This document shows positions 19,511-29,168 of a DNA stretch of 64,000 bases, piece after piece. Position numbers and translations under genes: made by a program. The stretch lies in assembly GCF_011064285.1 (NCBI RefSeq), contig NZ_CP049331.1, positions 434,001-498,000 of the forward strand, in the 5' to 3' direction. How positions within the stretch are numbered: the stretch's first letter is position 1; each line of letters starts with the position of its first letter. The notes under the pieces are model-generated. The model saw only the letters and a list, made by a program, of their open reading frames with translations. It made no database searches and was not told where the DNA came from. This DNA is from Vibrio ziniensis. Lineage in GTDB: Bacteria > Pseudomonadota > Gammaproteobacteria > Enterobacterales > Vibrionaceae.

Positions 19511-20096
19511 ACTTCGATCCTTACGTTGTTCAGCACCTTAAGTATATTAAAACCCGCATAAAGTAAGTGTGATTCAATTAGTGCTTTATGCAGTTTTCGC
19601 TGACATATTTATATTAATGTGTGGTTCTATGCAAAAAATTAGATAAATATCCTAATTAGTGTGACCAAAGCCTCAAATGAAAACTAGCTATGGAACTCAT
19701 CGTTTTCTGGCGCATTTATTGAGCCAGATGAATATGACACTTTTAAGAATAGTCCTATTTACATTTTTTTGTTCAATATAAATGCGAAATACATGCCAGC
19801 TTTCCGTAAAAAGTGCCCGCAAAGACTACGCGGGCAAAAGTCACAGATGCATTACACAAAAAGTGGATGTCCTGAAACAATCAGTGGATTCACTTTTTTG
19901 TTGGTGAAGGCCCAAAATCTTCGTTTATGAAGAGCCAGAATCACACTTCTGAATGAGCTTTAACCAACGATTGGAGATTACTTTAAAATTTGATGAATGA
20001 CTATTTATTGATCTTGAATGAGTAAAAATTCAGTTGGTGATTTTTATTTGTGTGATGTTAATCACTGTTGATTGTAATGTGTTGCATCAATTTAGG
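19511..20096. other. 586-nt gap with paired hairpins, no protein gene seen
   Basis: No convincing ORF is present. Three signals are visible. One is a 10-bp stem AAAAGTGGAT / ATTCACTTTT around 19860-19898, with T runs on both strands. The second is a hairpin GCCCGC / GCGGGC at 19815-19835 followed on the minus strand by a T run. The third is a CRP-like site TGTGA-N6-TCACT at 20051-20066. The arrangement would fit a small RNA read leftwards, but this is inference. Confidence 0.4.
19805..19835 (-). terminator. Terminator-like hairpin left of the YbaK gene
   Basis: GCCCGC and GCGGGC pair across a 9-nt loop and are followed on the minus strand by ACTTTTT. It is about 260 nt beyond the YbaK-family stop, so it may end a long 3' tail or a separate transcript. 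Confidence 0.6.
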
Positions 20097-20579
20097 TCAT
20101 TCTTCGCGCTGAATGTGTGCAAAGGTTGGTTGGATGAGCTTAATCAGGTCTTGCGTTTGAAGAGCGATACCTGCCATTGAAGAGCCACTACTTATAGTAA
20201 CAATGGGGTGTTGTAAAATTTGATGGTCAAAAATAATCGGCATCGGTGTTTTAAGCAAAAGAGGTGTCACGGTTCCTATCTGGTATCCGGTAATGGTTTC
20301 GACATCTTTCATATTTACGCACGTCATGCGTCGCCATTGGAGGAGTGAGCGAACTCTTTTGGGATCGACACTTTTATCGCCGGGAGTACAAGCCAAAGCG
20401 AGTTGCCCTCCCATGTCTCTGAGCAATATGCACTTGACCATTTGACTTGGGGAAATACCACGCTGACTTGCAGCGTCTTCAATGGTTGTTGCGGGTGTTT
20501 GATGATGCAGCAAGTGAAAATCCACTTGCTGATCATTTAAGTATAGAGTGAGCTTGGTCTCGTGAACTTTATTGGTCAT
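20097..20579 (-). CDS. YbaK/EbsC-family aminoacyl-tRNA deacylase-like protein
   Basis: This 160-residue single-domain protein has the YbaK/ProX fold. The conserved [11 protein letters not shown] (with the lysine typical of the active site) is near residues 47-57, [13 protein letters not shown] follows, and [11 protein letters not shown] is near the C-terminus. Family members clear mischarged tRNAs such as Cys-tRNAPro or Ala-tRNAPro; which one is not determinable. The start overlaps the ygfZ 3' end by 11 nt; ATG at 20579 was preferred to the adjacent GTG. Confidence 0.82.
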   Translation of the reverse strand: MTNKVHETKLTLYLNDQQVDFHLLHHQTPATTIEDAASQRGISPSQMVKCILLRDMGGQLALACTPGDKSVDPKRVRSLLQWRRMTCVNMKDVETITGYQIGTVTPLLLKTPMPIIFDHQILQHPIVTISSGSSMAGIALQTQDLIKLIQPTFAHIQREE

Positions 20580-21537
20580 CACTTAATGAATAAGGAAGTG
20601 CTTCGATTGTCCAGCGGGTATTAGGTTGGGAAGTTAACCTAAGTTCAGTGTCTTCTTCTAAATTGTTCGGTAGTACAACTAAACCAATGGTAGTGTTATC
20701 TGCGAAAGTGTAGTGGATCATTAGCTGACCAGCTGAACGCCAGTTCTCACCAACAGAACGCTCCAGCTGCACAACGTCTTCAAGTGGTGATTCAATATTG
20801 CCTTTAACAATGTACATCGCACGCTTGTTAATACCGCGATATTTTGCACGTGCTACAGTTTCCTGGCCGGTATAGCAACCTTTGTTAAAGCTGATACCAT
20901 TTAGTGCCTGTACGTTTACTGCCTGAGGAATGTGCTCGTTTTGTTCAGCTTGAGTCACAACTGGGTAAGCTTGCTCAATCTCAAATCGAGTCCACAGTGA
21001 TTCGTCAACTTTTGTTGCTTCAATAGTATTAACGAGCTCAACTGCTTGTTCGCTATTTACAAGTAACAACCAACGTTGAGAGTCAATTTTTACTGCCGTG
21101 CCACCTTCAATGCTGCGTACATCACCTTGTGTCTGAGTATGAGAATCTATCCAAGATTGAGCTTGAGCACCCATTAAACCTAAAGTGATGTCACTGCAAT
21201 GAGTTAATTCTGCTTTAGAGAAAATGGCGTATTTCTTTAGTTCTCGTAGTTCTGCTTCGATAGCTGAAAGCGGTTGGAACATCGCATAGCCACCATTGTG
21301 ATGGAAGATACGAAATACAGACCATACTTTACCTTTTGCGTCGCAATGTGCGCCAAAAGTCATTTGTTGGGCTTCCAGAGATACGACGTTACAGGTAACT
21401 TGTCCTTGTAAGTAAGACTTGGCGTCGTTACCCACAATTTGAATAGTGCCCCAAGATGCTAGATGAGTGAGCATCAGCTCAGGTAAAACGTCATCAGCAT
21501 TTATGTTTAGGGGAGAAAAAGTGTTTTTCCAATCCAT
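20569..21537 (-). CDS. ygfZ: tRNA-modifying protein YgfZ
   Basis: This 322-residue folate-binding protein of the GcvT-like/YgfZ family supports the repair or assembly of certain iron-sulfur enzymes and so affects tRNA thiolation by MiaB. The diagnostic motif [17 protein letters not shown] is near residues 213-229. The start [11 protein letters not shown] was chosen because GGTGAG lies just upstream; an in-frame ATG four codons earlier lacks this. It is divergent from sdhE and overlaps the YbaK-family gene downstream. Confidence 0.92.
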   Translation of the reverse strand: MDWKNTFSPLNINADDVLPELMLTHLASWGTIQIVGNDAKSYLQGQVTCNVVSLEAQQMTFGAHCDAKGKVWSVFRIFHHNGGYAMFQPLSAIEAELRELKKYAIFSKAELTHCSDITLGLMGAQAQSWIDSHTQTQGDVRSIEGGTAVKIDSQRWLLLVNSEQAVELVNTIEATKVDESLWTRFEIEQAYPVVTQAEQNEHIPQAVNVQALNGISFNKGCYTGQETVARAKYRGINKRAMYIVKGNIESPLEDVVQLERSVGENWRSAGQLMIHYTFADNTTIGLVVLPNNLEEDTELRLTSQPNTRWTIEALPYSLSDDQ

Positions 21538-21703
21538 GATACTCACCATAGTGAACGATATTCAACTATGGTAATCCGGATAAGTTTTTTTGTCAGCTTG
21601 ATTGGGACTGTGATTGAGACCCTAGTTGATTTATCCGTCTGTTGGTAGACTTAGCCAAAATAACGGTTTGTTAGCCAGAATAACTATAAAGAGAGAAAGG
21701 TAG

Positions 21704-21964
21704 ATGTATAGCGCTGAAGAAAAAGCTCGAATTAAATGGGCATGTCGTCGTGGTATGTTGGAACTGGACGTTGTCATTATGCCATTTTTTGAAGAGTGTT
21801 TTGAGTCTTTAACTGAATCTGAGCAGAAGGATTTTGTGTCTTTGTTAGAATGTGATGACCCTGATTTGTTTACTTGGATTATGGGACATGGTCGCTCTGA
21901 AAATTTGGGGCATGCCGCCATCGTAGATCAAATTGTCGCTCATAACCTCAGCAAAGTTCGTTAA
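21704..21964 (+). CDS. sdhE: FAD assembly factor SdhE
   Basis: This 86-residue protein has the invariant RGMLELD motif (residues 16-22) through which SdhE promotes covalent flavin attachment to succinate dehydrogenase and fumarate reductase. A good AAAGG ribosome site precedes it. The downstream ygfX begins inside its last codons. The pair has also been described in E. coli as cptB/cptA (ygfY/ygfX). Confidence 0.94.
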   Translation: MYSAEEKARIKWACRRGMLELDVVIMPFFEECFESLTESEQKDFVSLLECDDPDLFTWIMGHGRSENLGHAAIVDQIVAHNLSKVR

Positions 21965-22331
21965 ACTAGAACTTCGCTTTTCCTATACTGCCCTGGCATT
22001 AGCTACCATTTTATTTGTGGTGTTGATATGGGCAGTCATTGCGTCACCCATACCACTTGTCGCTTCTGCTTATCTGCTACGAATCATAATGTCGCGTCCA
22101 TTAACCACCTTCCTGACAGATGCTTTATACGGAGAAGTAGAGTTTGGTTTTTATGGTTCATTTAAAGCGAATAATCAAGTGCAAGCCTTTCAGTCTGTAG
22201 CCTTTCTTCACTCTTTTGCATTTTTATCATTTCACTCTAAGAGAAAACACTGGCTTTTGTGGAGAGATAGTTGCGATGAAGAGACATATCGACAACTATT
22301 GGTGAGGCTGAAACTAAAACAGGAGCTTTAG
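21933..22331 (+). CDS. ygfX: YgfX family membrane protein
   Basis: This 132-residue protein has two closely spaced membrane segments (residues about 20-50) and a C-terminal cytosolic domain containing [17 protein letters not shown], which aligns with the equivalent end of E. coli YgfX. The only usable start is TTG at 21933, which overlaps sdhE by 32 nt, so translation is probably coupled. YgfX was reported in E. coli as an inhibitor of FtsZ/MreB. The stop lies inside a terminator hairpin. Confidence 0.82.
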   Translation: MSLITSAKFVKLELRFSYTALALATILFVVLIWAVIASPIPLVASAYLLRIIMSRPLTTFLTDALYGEVEFGFYGSFKANNQVQAFQSVAFLHSFAFLSFHSKRKHWLLWRDSCDEETYRQLLVRLKLKQEL

Positions 22332-22343
22332 CTCCTGTTTTGT
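22316..22343. terminator. Bidirectional terminator spanning the ygfX stop
   Basis: AAAACAGGAGC and GCTCCTGTTTT form an 11-bp perfect stem with loop TTTA. The ygfX stop codon is within it, and nadB converges on it from the other side. Confidence 0.9.
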
Positions 22344-22372
22344 TATGCCGATATTGTTCTTTCGGTAAAGGT

Positions 22373-23986
22373 CTATTTCATAGGCGAAAGAATAGTCGGA
22401 CCACTGTTCTCAAGTTGCTCTGGGTAATCCAGTGTGTAATGCAAGCCACGACTTTCTTTACGCTGCATAGCACAACGAACCATCAGTTCTGCCACCTGTA
22501 GAAGGTTACGTAACTCAAGCAAATTATTGGAAACACGGAAGTTACTGTAATATTCCTGTGTTTCTTGCTGTAGCAACTGGATACGGCGCAATGCTCGCTC
22601 TAAACGTTTGTCTGTGCGTACAATTCCCATGTAATCCCACATGAATAGTCGCAGTTCATGCCAGTTATGTTGGATGACGACTTCTTCATCAGAGCTAGTC
22701 ACTTGGCTTTCATCCCACACTGGAACCGATGGTGGCATGTCGACATTTTTGACATGCTTTACAATATCTTTCGCTGCAGACCATGCATAAACTACACACT
22801 CTAATAGTGAATTAGACGCCATACGGTTTGCACCATGCAGACCGGTGTAGCTTACTTCACCTATGGCATAAAGATGCTTAAGATCGGTTTTGCCTCGTTG
22901 GTCTACTATCACGCCACCACAGGTGTAGTGTGCGGCAGGTACAATTGGGATTGGTTCTTTGGTGATATCAATACCCAAATCCATTAATCGGCGGTAGATG
23001 GTCGGGAAGTGTTTCTCGATGAAATCTGCAGGTTTATGGCTGATATCAAGATACATACAATCTGCGCCTAAACGCTTCATTTCAAAGTCGATAGCACGAG
23101 CAACCACATCACGTGGAGCCAACTCAGCACGTTCATCGAAATCAAGCATAAAACGTGAACCGTCTGGACGGCGAAGGTATGCGCCTTCACCACGTAGTGC
23201 TTCTGTTAGCAGGAAGTTACGAGCTTCTGGGTGATATAAACATGTCGGATGGAATTGGTTAAACTCAAGGTTTGCGACACGACAGCCAGCACGCCAAGCA
23301 ATCGCAATACCGTCACCCGACGAGACATCCGGGTTCGATGTATATTGATAAACTTTAGAAGAGCCACCTGTTGCTAGCACTACATATTTCGCACGAATCG
23401 CTTCGACGTGTTCTTCGTTACGGTTCCAGACATAAGCGCCAATGACTTTGTTTTTATCTCCACCGACTTTATCTTCCGTAATCAGATCTAACGCGTTATA
23501 ACGTTCAAAAATAGAAATGTTTGGATGATTATGAGCGTTGTCTTGCAATGAGGTCTGCATTGCCATGCCCGTAGCATCTGCTGCATGCAGAATACGACGG
23601 TGGCTGTGGCCTCCTTCACGAGTTAGGTGGTAGCGAGGGCTATCGTCACCATCATCGCTGTCTTCTTCTTTATCGAAAGGTACGCCGCCATCAATCAGCC
23701 ATTGCACACACTCTTTGGCATGTTCAGCGATAAAGCGAACGGTCTTTTCTTCACAAATGCCAGCGCCAGCAATCAACGTATCTTCAACATGAGAATCAAT
23801 ACTGTCAGATTCATCGAATACAGCCGCTATGCCACCTTGAGCGTAGAAAGTTGCACCTTCACTGCGCGGTCCTTTACTCAGCACGATGACTTTGCAATGT
23901 TTTGCGATGCGCAAAGCTAACGACAAGCCTGCGGCACCGCTCCCTACCACTAATACATCACATTGATGCTCTCGGTTTTCGTTCAT
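22373..23986 (-). CDS. nadB: L-aspartate oxidase
   Basis: This 537-residue flavoprotein oxidises aspartate to iminoaspartate, the first step of de novo NAD synthesis. [16 protein letters not shown] is at about residues 13-28. The substrate and flavin region [19 protein letters not shown] is near 379-397. The start [11 protein letters not shown] at 23986 aligns with E. coli NadB. The frame is open for eight more codons to 24010 but without a ribosome site. Two tandem palindromic 16-mers lie directly upstream (24011-24042). Confidence 0.95.
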   Translation of the reverse strand: MNENREHQCDVLVVGSGAAGLSLALRIAKHCKVIVLSKGPRSEGATFYAQGGIAAVFDESDSIDSHVEDTLIAGAGICEEKTVRFIAEHAKECVQWLIDGGVPFDKEEDSDDGDDSPRYHLTREGGHSHRRILHAADATGMAMQTSLQDNAHNHPNISIFERYNALDLITEDKVGGDKNKVIGAYVWNRNEEHVEAIRAKYVVLATGGSSKVYQYTSNPDVSSGDGIAIAWRAGCRVANLEFNQFHPTCLYHPEARNFLLTEALRGEGAYLRRPDGSRFMLDFDERAELAPRDVVARAIDFEMKRLGADCMYLDISHKPADFIEKHFPTIYRRLMDLGIDITKEPIPIVPAAHYTCGGVIVDQRGKTDLKHLYAIGEVSYTGLHGANRMASNSLLECVVYAWSAAKDIVKHVKNVDMPPSVPVWDESQVTSSDEEVVIQHNWHELRLFMWDYMGIVRTDKRLERALRRIQLLQQETQEYYSNFRVSNNLLELRNLLQVAELMVRCAMQRKESRGLHYTLDYPEQLENSGPTILSPMK

Positions 23987-24010
23987 AAAACTTTTAAATT
24001 CCCGAACCAT

Positions 24011-24042
24011 AGTAGAATCGAACTACAGTAGAATCGTCCTAC
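24011..24042. promoter_or_regulatory. Tandem imperfect palindrome upstream of nadB
   Basis: AGTAGAATCGAACTAC is followed with no gap by AGTAGAATCGTCCTAC, 14 of 16 bases alike. Each unit has GTAG...CTAC dyad symmetry. It lies 25-56 nt before the nadB start, where a repressor would block transcription or translation initiation. It is not the enterobacterial NadR box I know. Confidence 0.5.
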
Positions 24043-24204
24043 TCTATGTTGAAATGTGTCACTTGCCGATTTGATGAGCCTGATTGAAAAAGAACGTCAT
24101 ACGAATGACTAAACTATAAAATGAATCAAGCAATTAGGAAACCGTGCTAGGTGCGTCCTGCATTTATATTTATGCATTTAATATGTTTCAAAACGAATAG
24201 TTTG

Positions 24205-24331
24205 TATACTCTTCCTACTTGAAGCTGCAGCGGTGTTGGCTACGTTCACTCACCCCAATCACATAGTTATCTATGCTCATGGGGATTCACTCACTTGCCG
24301 CCTACCTGCAACTCCAAGTAGTTTGACTATA
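24205..24331. repeat. Full-length ERIC (intergenic repeat unit) element
   Basis: It is exactly 127 bp, the canonical ERIC length. It has 26-bp imperfect terminal inverted repeats (TATACTCTTCCTACTTGAAG at the left) and the internal segments GGTGTTGGCTACGTTCACTC and GGGGATTCACTCACTTGCCG that characterise ERIC. It is located between the nadB promoter region and the rpoE promoter region. ERIC elements are non-coding, imperfectly palindromic repeats of Enterobacteriaceae and Vibrionaceae. Confidence 0.92.
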
Positions 24332-24438
24332 AAGGCTATTGTCTTTCTAGGTTTGTATCCGCAAAATCGTTTCGGGGTTACAAACCTCGATTACATCACA
24401 TTGTGCATTATGTGTGGCAATTAAATTAACACATAATT

Positions 24439-24466
24439 GAACTTTATCTTCTTTACTGAGTCACAA
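24439..24466 (+). promoter_or_regulatory. Candidate sigma-E promoter of rpoE
   Basis: GAACTT (24439-24444), a 16-bp spacer, then TCACAA (24461-24466). GAACTT matches the core of the sigma-E -35 box; the -10 box is only partly like TCTGA/TCAAA. It lies about 100 nt before rpoE, consistent with autoregulation as in E. coli. Confidence 0.5.
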
Positions 24467-24564
24467 TAGTGCTCATGTAAACAGTGGTGTCAATACTACA
24501 TTCTGGATAATTAAAGCCCATATCTGAGAAGGTAAGGGAGATAACAATAGGAGTAACCGCTCGA

Positions 24565-25137
24565 ATGAACGAGCAGCTAACCGATCAAGTATTGATTGAG
24601 CGAGTTCAGAATGGAGATAAGCAAGCATTTAATCTTTTGGTTTTAAAATATCAAAATAAAGTCTGCAACCTTATTTCTAGGTATGTGAGCAATTCGGGAG
24701 ATGTTGCTGATGTAGCACAAGAAGCTTTTATTAAAGCTTATCGCGCTATCCCAACATTTAGAGGTGAAAGTGCGTTTTACACTTGGCTATATCGTATTGC
24801 TGTTAATACCGCGAAAAATCACATCGTAGCGCAAGGGCGTAGGCCGCCAGCCACGGATGTTGATGCTGAAGAAGCTGAATTTTACGAAACAAACAATGCG
24901 TTAAAAGAAATATCGAACCCTGAGAATATTACGCTGTCGAAAGAACTGAAACAGGCAGTGTTTAGTGCGATAGACGCGCTGCCTGAGGATTTAAAAACAG
25001 CAATGACTTTACGCGAGTTGGAAGGCTTAAGTTATGAAGACATTGCGGAAATAATGGATTGCCCTGTTGGCACGGTTCGTTCTCGTATATTCCGTGCTCG
25101 AGAGGCGGTAGAAAAGAGAATCAAATCTCTTTTGTAG
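24565..25137 (+). CDS. rpoE: Extracytoplasmic sigma factor RpoE
   Basis: This 190-residue ECF sigma factor has region 2 (about residues 25-92, with DVAQEAFIKAYRAIPTFRG and FYTWLYRIAVNTAKN) and region 4 (about 130-182, with LEGLSYEDIAEIMDCPVGTV). It directs transcription of envelope-stress genes. The AGGAG ribosome site is 11 nt from the ATG, wider than usual, but no nearer start is in frame and the N-terminus matches E. coli. It is followed by its regulators rseABC. Confidence 0.97.
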   Translation: MNEQLTDQVLIERVQNGDKQAFNLLVLKYQNKVCNLISRYVSNSGDVADVAQEAFIKAYRAIPTFRGESAFYTWLYRIAVNTAKNHIVAQGRRPPATDVDAEEAEFYETNNALKEISNPENITLSKELKQAVFSAIDALPEDLKTAMTLRELEGLSYEDIAEIMDCPVGTVRSRIFRAREAVEKRIKSLL

Positions 25138-25185
25138 CGTTTGAACCAGTAACACCCCAGTAATTGGAAAATAATGGTGAAAATA

Positions 25186-25806
25186 ATGGCTGACAAACAA
25201 CAACTTTCAGCTCTCATGGATGGAGAGATGGTCGACAAGTTGCTGATTCAAGAATTAGCAAACGATCGTGAAAGTATCGAAACGTGGAAGAATTACCACT
25301 TAATCGGTGATGTAATGCGTGGCGATGCACCCGAGAGACCGGAATGGAACATCGCTGAAAGTGTGGCATTAGCGTTGGAAAATGAGCCCGCGCATACCCC
25401 TTATAATGCCAATGTTACCGATTTAGATAGTATGCGAGTGATTGAGGAACAACCTGCACCGTATAAAGCGCGTCGACAACTACCAAAATGGTTATCTCCA
25501 TTTGGTCAAGTTGCGGTTGCCGCGTGTGTCTCTTTGATTGCGATCATCGGTGTTCAACAATATGGCTCCAGTGATTCTCCTGCTGCAGATCAACCTTTTC
25601 CAGTACTGCAAACAGTTCCTTTCTCTGGCAGTGTAGAACCTGTAAGTCTGACTCGTGAGTCAGTTGAAAGACCGAATGTAGAGTCAAATGTTCAGGAGCA
25701 GCGCCGTCGAGTCAATGCAATGCTTCAAGACTATGAACTCCAACTGAGATTAAACAGTGAAGGCTTGGGACAACATCAAGGCCTAAACGAACCGGTAATT
25801 GAATGA
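25186..25806 (+). CDS. rseA: Anti-sigma-E factor RseA
   Basis: This 206-residue single-span inner-membrane protein has a cytoplasmic N-terminal domain (KQQLSALMDGE, WKNYHLIGDVMRGD) that binds RpoE and a membrane segment at about 108-127. Its periplasmic tail is cut by DegS and RseP on stress. The start MADKQQLS at 25186 matches E. coli; a second ATG four codons upstream is also open. The stop overlaps rseB by 4 nt. Confidence 0.94.
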   Translation: MADKQQLSALMDGEMVDKLLIQELANDRESIETWKNYHLIGDVMRGDAPERPEWNIAESVALALENEPAHTPYNANVTDLDSMRVIEEQPAPYKARRQLPKWLSPFGQVAVAACVSLIAIIGVQQYGSSDSPAADQPFPVLQTVPFSGSVEPVSLTRESVERPNVESNVQEQRRRVNAMLQDYELQLRLNSEGLGQHQGLNEPVIE

Positions 25807-26768
25807 ATAAATTTCTGATCAGTGTGTTGGCGCTGTTCAGTTTGAGCTCTACATTAGCCTTTGCAGAGGAAACACCTGCAGAGGCTTTATTGCATCAAAT
25901 GAACGAGGCCAGTCAACATCTCAATTATGAACTGTCTTATATCCTGATAAAGAAAAACAGTATTGAACCTTTGTTGTATCGCCATGCTCTTCATGAGCAG
26001 AAGGAATACGCTCATCTTGTTTATTTGAGTGGGCCTGTCCGCGAAGTTTTTCAGCGTGGCAACGAAGTGAGTTACATAGAACCCGGAGTTGAACCTTTCA
26101 CCATCGAATCCGGTAACATGGTAGCGCCTACTATTCCTATGCTTAACAGCAATGTTACAGAGCTCAGCCAGTTCTATGATTTTGTCAAAATGGGACGAGC
26201 CCGTGAAGCAGGGACGCCTTGCCAAGTAGTGCGTATCGTTCCTAAAGATGGCTTGAGATATTCCTACATGCTTTGGGTTGATGAAAAAACGCATCTTCCG
26301 TTACGGGCTGATCTTGTTGACCGCTATGGAGAAGTGCTAGAACAGTACCGTTCTATCTCTTATTCTGTGAGTGAGAAAATAGCGGAGTTGATGGCAGGTT
26401 TTGATGATGTTCAATTACCTGAAGTGCTATCCTTACCTAAAAGTAAAGTGAGTGAGACGTTCTGGTCGGTAGGTTGGAAGCCAGATGGTTTTGAATCTGT
26501 AAACTTGAATCGCTACCGAATGATTAACACCGAACGAGTCGTAGAAAATCAGATGTTCTCAGACGGTTTGTTTAGTTTCTCAGTTTATGTTTCTACTAGT
26601 GATGAACATTCGCTGCAAGGACAGTTGGTAAGACAAGGGCGCCGCACTTTACAAACGTTTATTAAGGGTGATCGTGAAGTATCTGTAGTGGGCGATATTC
26701 CACCAGAAACTGCCAAGCGAATCGCTCAATCGGTTGTGTTTGATGATACCAAGGCTAGACCACAATGA
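25803..26768 (+). CDS. rseB: Sigma-E regulatory protein RseB
   Basis: This 321-residue periplasmic protein has a clear signal peptide (residues 1-21, ending AFA). RseB binds the periplasmic part of RseA and shields it from DegS; lipopolysaccharide releases it. The two-domain MucB/RseB structure is complete. ATGA overlaps with both rseA and rseC indicate coupled translation. Confidence 0.95.
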   Translation: MNKFLISVLALFSLSSTLAFAEETPAEALLHQMNEASQHLNYELSYILIKKNSIEPLLYRHALHEQKEYAHLVYLSGPVREVFQRGNEVSYIEPGVEPFTIESGNMVAPTIPMLNSNVTELSQFYDFVKMGRAREAGTPCQVVRIVPKDGLRYSYMLWVDEKTHLPLRADLVDRYGEVLEQYRSISYSVSEKIAELMAGFDDVQLPEVLSLPKSKVSETFWSVGWKPDGFESVNLNRYRMINTERVVENQMFSDGLFSFSVYVSTSDEHSLQGQLVRQGRRTLQTFIKGDREVSVVGDIPPETAKRIAQSVVFDDTKARPQ

Positions 26769-27235
26769 TGACAGCACTTGCCACTGTGATGGCTGTACAG
26801 ACAAAAGAACAGGGTTTTCATGTTGAGCTGAGTTGCGAACAGAAAACCAGTTGCAGCAGTTGCTCATCCGCGAAAAGCTGTGGTACAGGCATTGTATCTA
26901 AAGCGATAGGTGGTAAGTCATTACGTTGGCAGTTAGATACGGATAAGAACGTATTGCAAGGCCAGGTCGTTGAAATAGGTTTTCCTGAAAAGAGCTTATT
27001 GCAGTCAGCTGCATTGGTGTATTTAGTTCCTCTTTTTATGATGATACTTGGTGCTTGGTTAGCCGATAGCTGGCTTGCTCCTATGTTGGGGATGGGGGAA
27101 GGGGTTACCATTTTAACGTCACTTATCTTCATCGGCTTGGGTATCAAGCTCGCAAAAATATGGTCAGGCTCGCTGGAAAAGCGTACAGAGCAAGAAGTGG
27201 TTTTGCTTAGGGTGCTTGGAGAGCCAATTGCCTAA
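26765..27235 (+). CDS. rseC: SoxR-reducing/sigma-E regulatory protein RseC
   Basis: This 156-residue membrane protein has a cysteine-rich N-terminus (C24, C30, C33, C39) and two membrane segments (about 78-101 and 107-131). In E. coli the family member is linked to reduction of SoxR; a positive effect on sigma-E has also been described. It is the last gene of rpoE-rseABC, overlapping rseB by 4 nt. Confidence 0.93.
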   Translation: MMTALATVMAVQTKEQGFHVELSCEQKTSCSSCSSAKSCGTGIVSKAIGGKSLRWQLDTDKNVLQGQVVEIGFPEKSLLQSAALVYLVPLFMMILGAWLADSWLAPMLGMGEGVTILTSLIFIGLGIKLAKIWSGSLEKRTEQEVVLLRVLGEPIA

Positions 27236-27349
27236 ATTATGATGCGATCCCAAAGGAAATTGGGTAGAATCGCCCAACTTGAATGAAGGGGCACCTAAAA
27301 TAGCCCTTCATATGTCCTAATTTGCAAAGAGTTTAGTCATCCCAAACCT

Positions 27350-29143
27350 ATGAAGCACATTCGTAACTTTTCGATTATCGCCCACATTGACCATGGTAAA
27401 TCGACTTTATCTGACCGTTTAATCCAAGTATGTGGTGGATTGAGCGATCGTGAAATGGCAGAACAAGTTCTTGACTCAATGGAACTTGAACGTGAGCGTG
27501 GTATCACCATCAAAGCACAGAGTGTGACACTCGATTACAAAGCACAAGATGGCGAAACCTACCAACTTAACTTCATCGACACCCCTGGACACGTTGACTT
27601 CTCATATGAAGTATCTCGCTCTCTAGCCGCGTGTGAAGGTGCATTACTTGTTGTTGATGCTGGCCAAGGCGTGGAAGCGCAAACATTAGCTAACTGTTAC
27701 ACTGCTATCGAGATGGATCTGGAAGTTGTGCCAATCTTGAACAAGATTGACCTTCCAGCAGCAGAGCCTGAGCGTGTTGCAGAAGAAATTGAAGACATCG
27801 TGGGTATTGATGCTGTAGATGCTGTTCGCTGTTCTGCGAAAACAGGTCTTGGTGTTGACCTCGTTCTTGAAGAGATTGTTGCAAAAATTCCAGCGCCTGA
27901 AGGTAACCCAGATGCGCCACTACAAGCTCTGATCATCGATTCTTGGTTTGATAACTACCTAGGTGTTGTTTCACTAGTACGTATCAAACACGGCAGCTTG
28001 AAGAAGAACGAAAAAATAAAAGTAATGAGCACAGGTCAGGTTTGGAACGTTGACCGTTTAGGTATTTTTACGCCTAAGCAGGAAGACACAACTGAACTGA
28101 ACACCGGTGAAGTGGGCTGGGTTGTTTGTGGTATTAAAGACATCCTAGGTGCACCAGTTGGTGATACCCTGACTTTGGCGAAAAACGGTAGCGAAAAACC
28201 ATTACCTGGCTTTAAAAAAGTGAAGCCTCAGGTTTATGCGGGTCTGTTCCCTGTATCCTCCGATGATTACGATAACTTCCGTGATGCGCTTGGTAAGCTA
28301 AGTCTGAACGATGCGTCTCTGTTCTATGAGCCAGAAACATCTGCAGCACTAGGTTTTGGTTTCCGTTGTGGCTTCTTAGGGATGCTACATATGGAGATCA
28401 TCCAAGAGCGTTTAGAGCGTGAATATGATCTCGACTTGATCACCACCGCACCAACGGTAGTGTATGAAGTGGAAATGACCAACAAGCAAGTTGTTTACGT
28501 TGATAGCCCTGCTAAGCTACCAGCAATCAATGACATCGAAGAAATTCGTGAACCAATCGCGCGTTGTAACATCTTAGTTCCGTCTGAATACCTAGGTAAC
28601 GTTATTACTCTATGTATTGAAAAGCGCGGTATGCAAGTAGACATGGTTTACCACGGTAACCAAGTTGCTTTGACTTACGACATTCCAATGGCTGAAGTCG
28701 TTCTGGACTTCTTTGACCGTTTGAAATCAACGTCTCGTGGCTATGCGTCTTTGGATTACGGTTTCCAACGTTTTGAACCGTCTAAAATGGTTCGTGTAGA
28801 TGTGTTGTTGAACGGTGATAAAGTGGATGCATTGGCAATCATTACTCACCATGAAAACGCTCAGACTCGTGGTCGTCAATTGGTTGAGAAAATGAAAGAG
28901 TTCATTCCTCGCCAAATGTTTGATATTGCAATTCAGGCTGCTATCGGTAACCACATCATTGCACGTTCAACAGTGAAGCAGTTACGTAAGAACGTAATCG
29001 CTAAATGTTATGGTGGTGACGTGAGCCGTAAGAAAAAACTGTTGAAGAAACAGAAAGAAGGTAAGAAACGCATGAAGCAAATCGGTAACGTTGAGCTTCC
29101 ACAAGAAGCGTTCCTTGCAATTCTTCACGTAGGTAAAGACTAA
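27350..29143 (+). CDS. lepA: Elongation factor 4 (LepA)
   Basis: This 597-residue translational GTPase has the P-loop [14 protein letters not shown] near residues 11-24, the DTPGHVDF switch region, and NKIDLP. The C-terminal part ([20 protein letters not shown]) is the LepA-specific domain that replaces EF-G domain IV. It is thought to remodel or back-translocate ribosomes and assist 30S assembly. It precedes lepB, but a 265-bp repeat and a terminator-like hairpin intervene. Confidence 0.98.
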   Translation: MKHIRNFSIIAHIDHGKSTLSDRLIQVCGGLSDREMAEQVLDSMELERERGITIKAQSVTLDYKAQDGETYQLNFIDTPGHVDFSYEVSRSLAACEGALLVVDAGQGVEAQTLANCYTAIEMDLEVVPILNKIDLPAAEPERVAEEIEDIVGIDAVDAVRCSAKTGLGVDLVLEEIVAKIPAPEGNPDAPLQALIIDSWFDNYLGVVSLVRIKHGSLKKNEKIKVMSTGQVWNVDRLGIFTPKQEDTTELNTGEVGWVVCGIKDILGAPVGDTLTLAKNGSEKPLPGFKKVKPQVYAGLFPVSSDDYDNFRDALGKLSLNDASLFYEPETSAALGFGFRCGFLGMLHMEIIQERLEREYDLDLITTAPTVVYEVEMTNKQVVYVDSPAKLPAINDIEEIREPIARCNILVPSEYLGNVITLCIEKRGMQVDMVYHGNQVALTYDIPMAEVVLDFFDRLKSTSRGYASLDYGFQRFEPSKMVRVDVLLNGDKVDALAIITHHENAQTRGRQLVEKMKEFIPRQMFDIAIQAAIGNHIIARSTVKQLRKNVIAKCYGGDVSRKKKLLKKQKEGKKRMKQIGNVELPQEAFLAILHVGKD

Positions 29144-29168
29144 TCGTTTTGTCTTGTCTGCAAGGTAT

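Noticed and set aside
24233..24424. 63-codon open frame starting in the ERIC element
   Set aside because: It begins in the palindromic repeat, has no ribosome site, and its composition follows the repeat. ERIC elements are non-coding.
27283..27312. Hairpin ATGAAGGG...CCCTTCAT between rseC and lepA
   Set aside because: There is no T run on either strand, so it is not called a terminator; it may be a processing site but nothing supports that.
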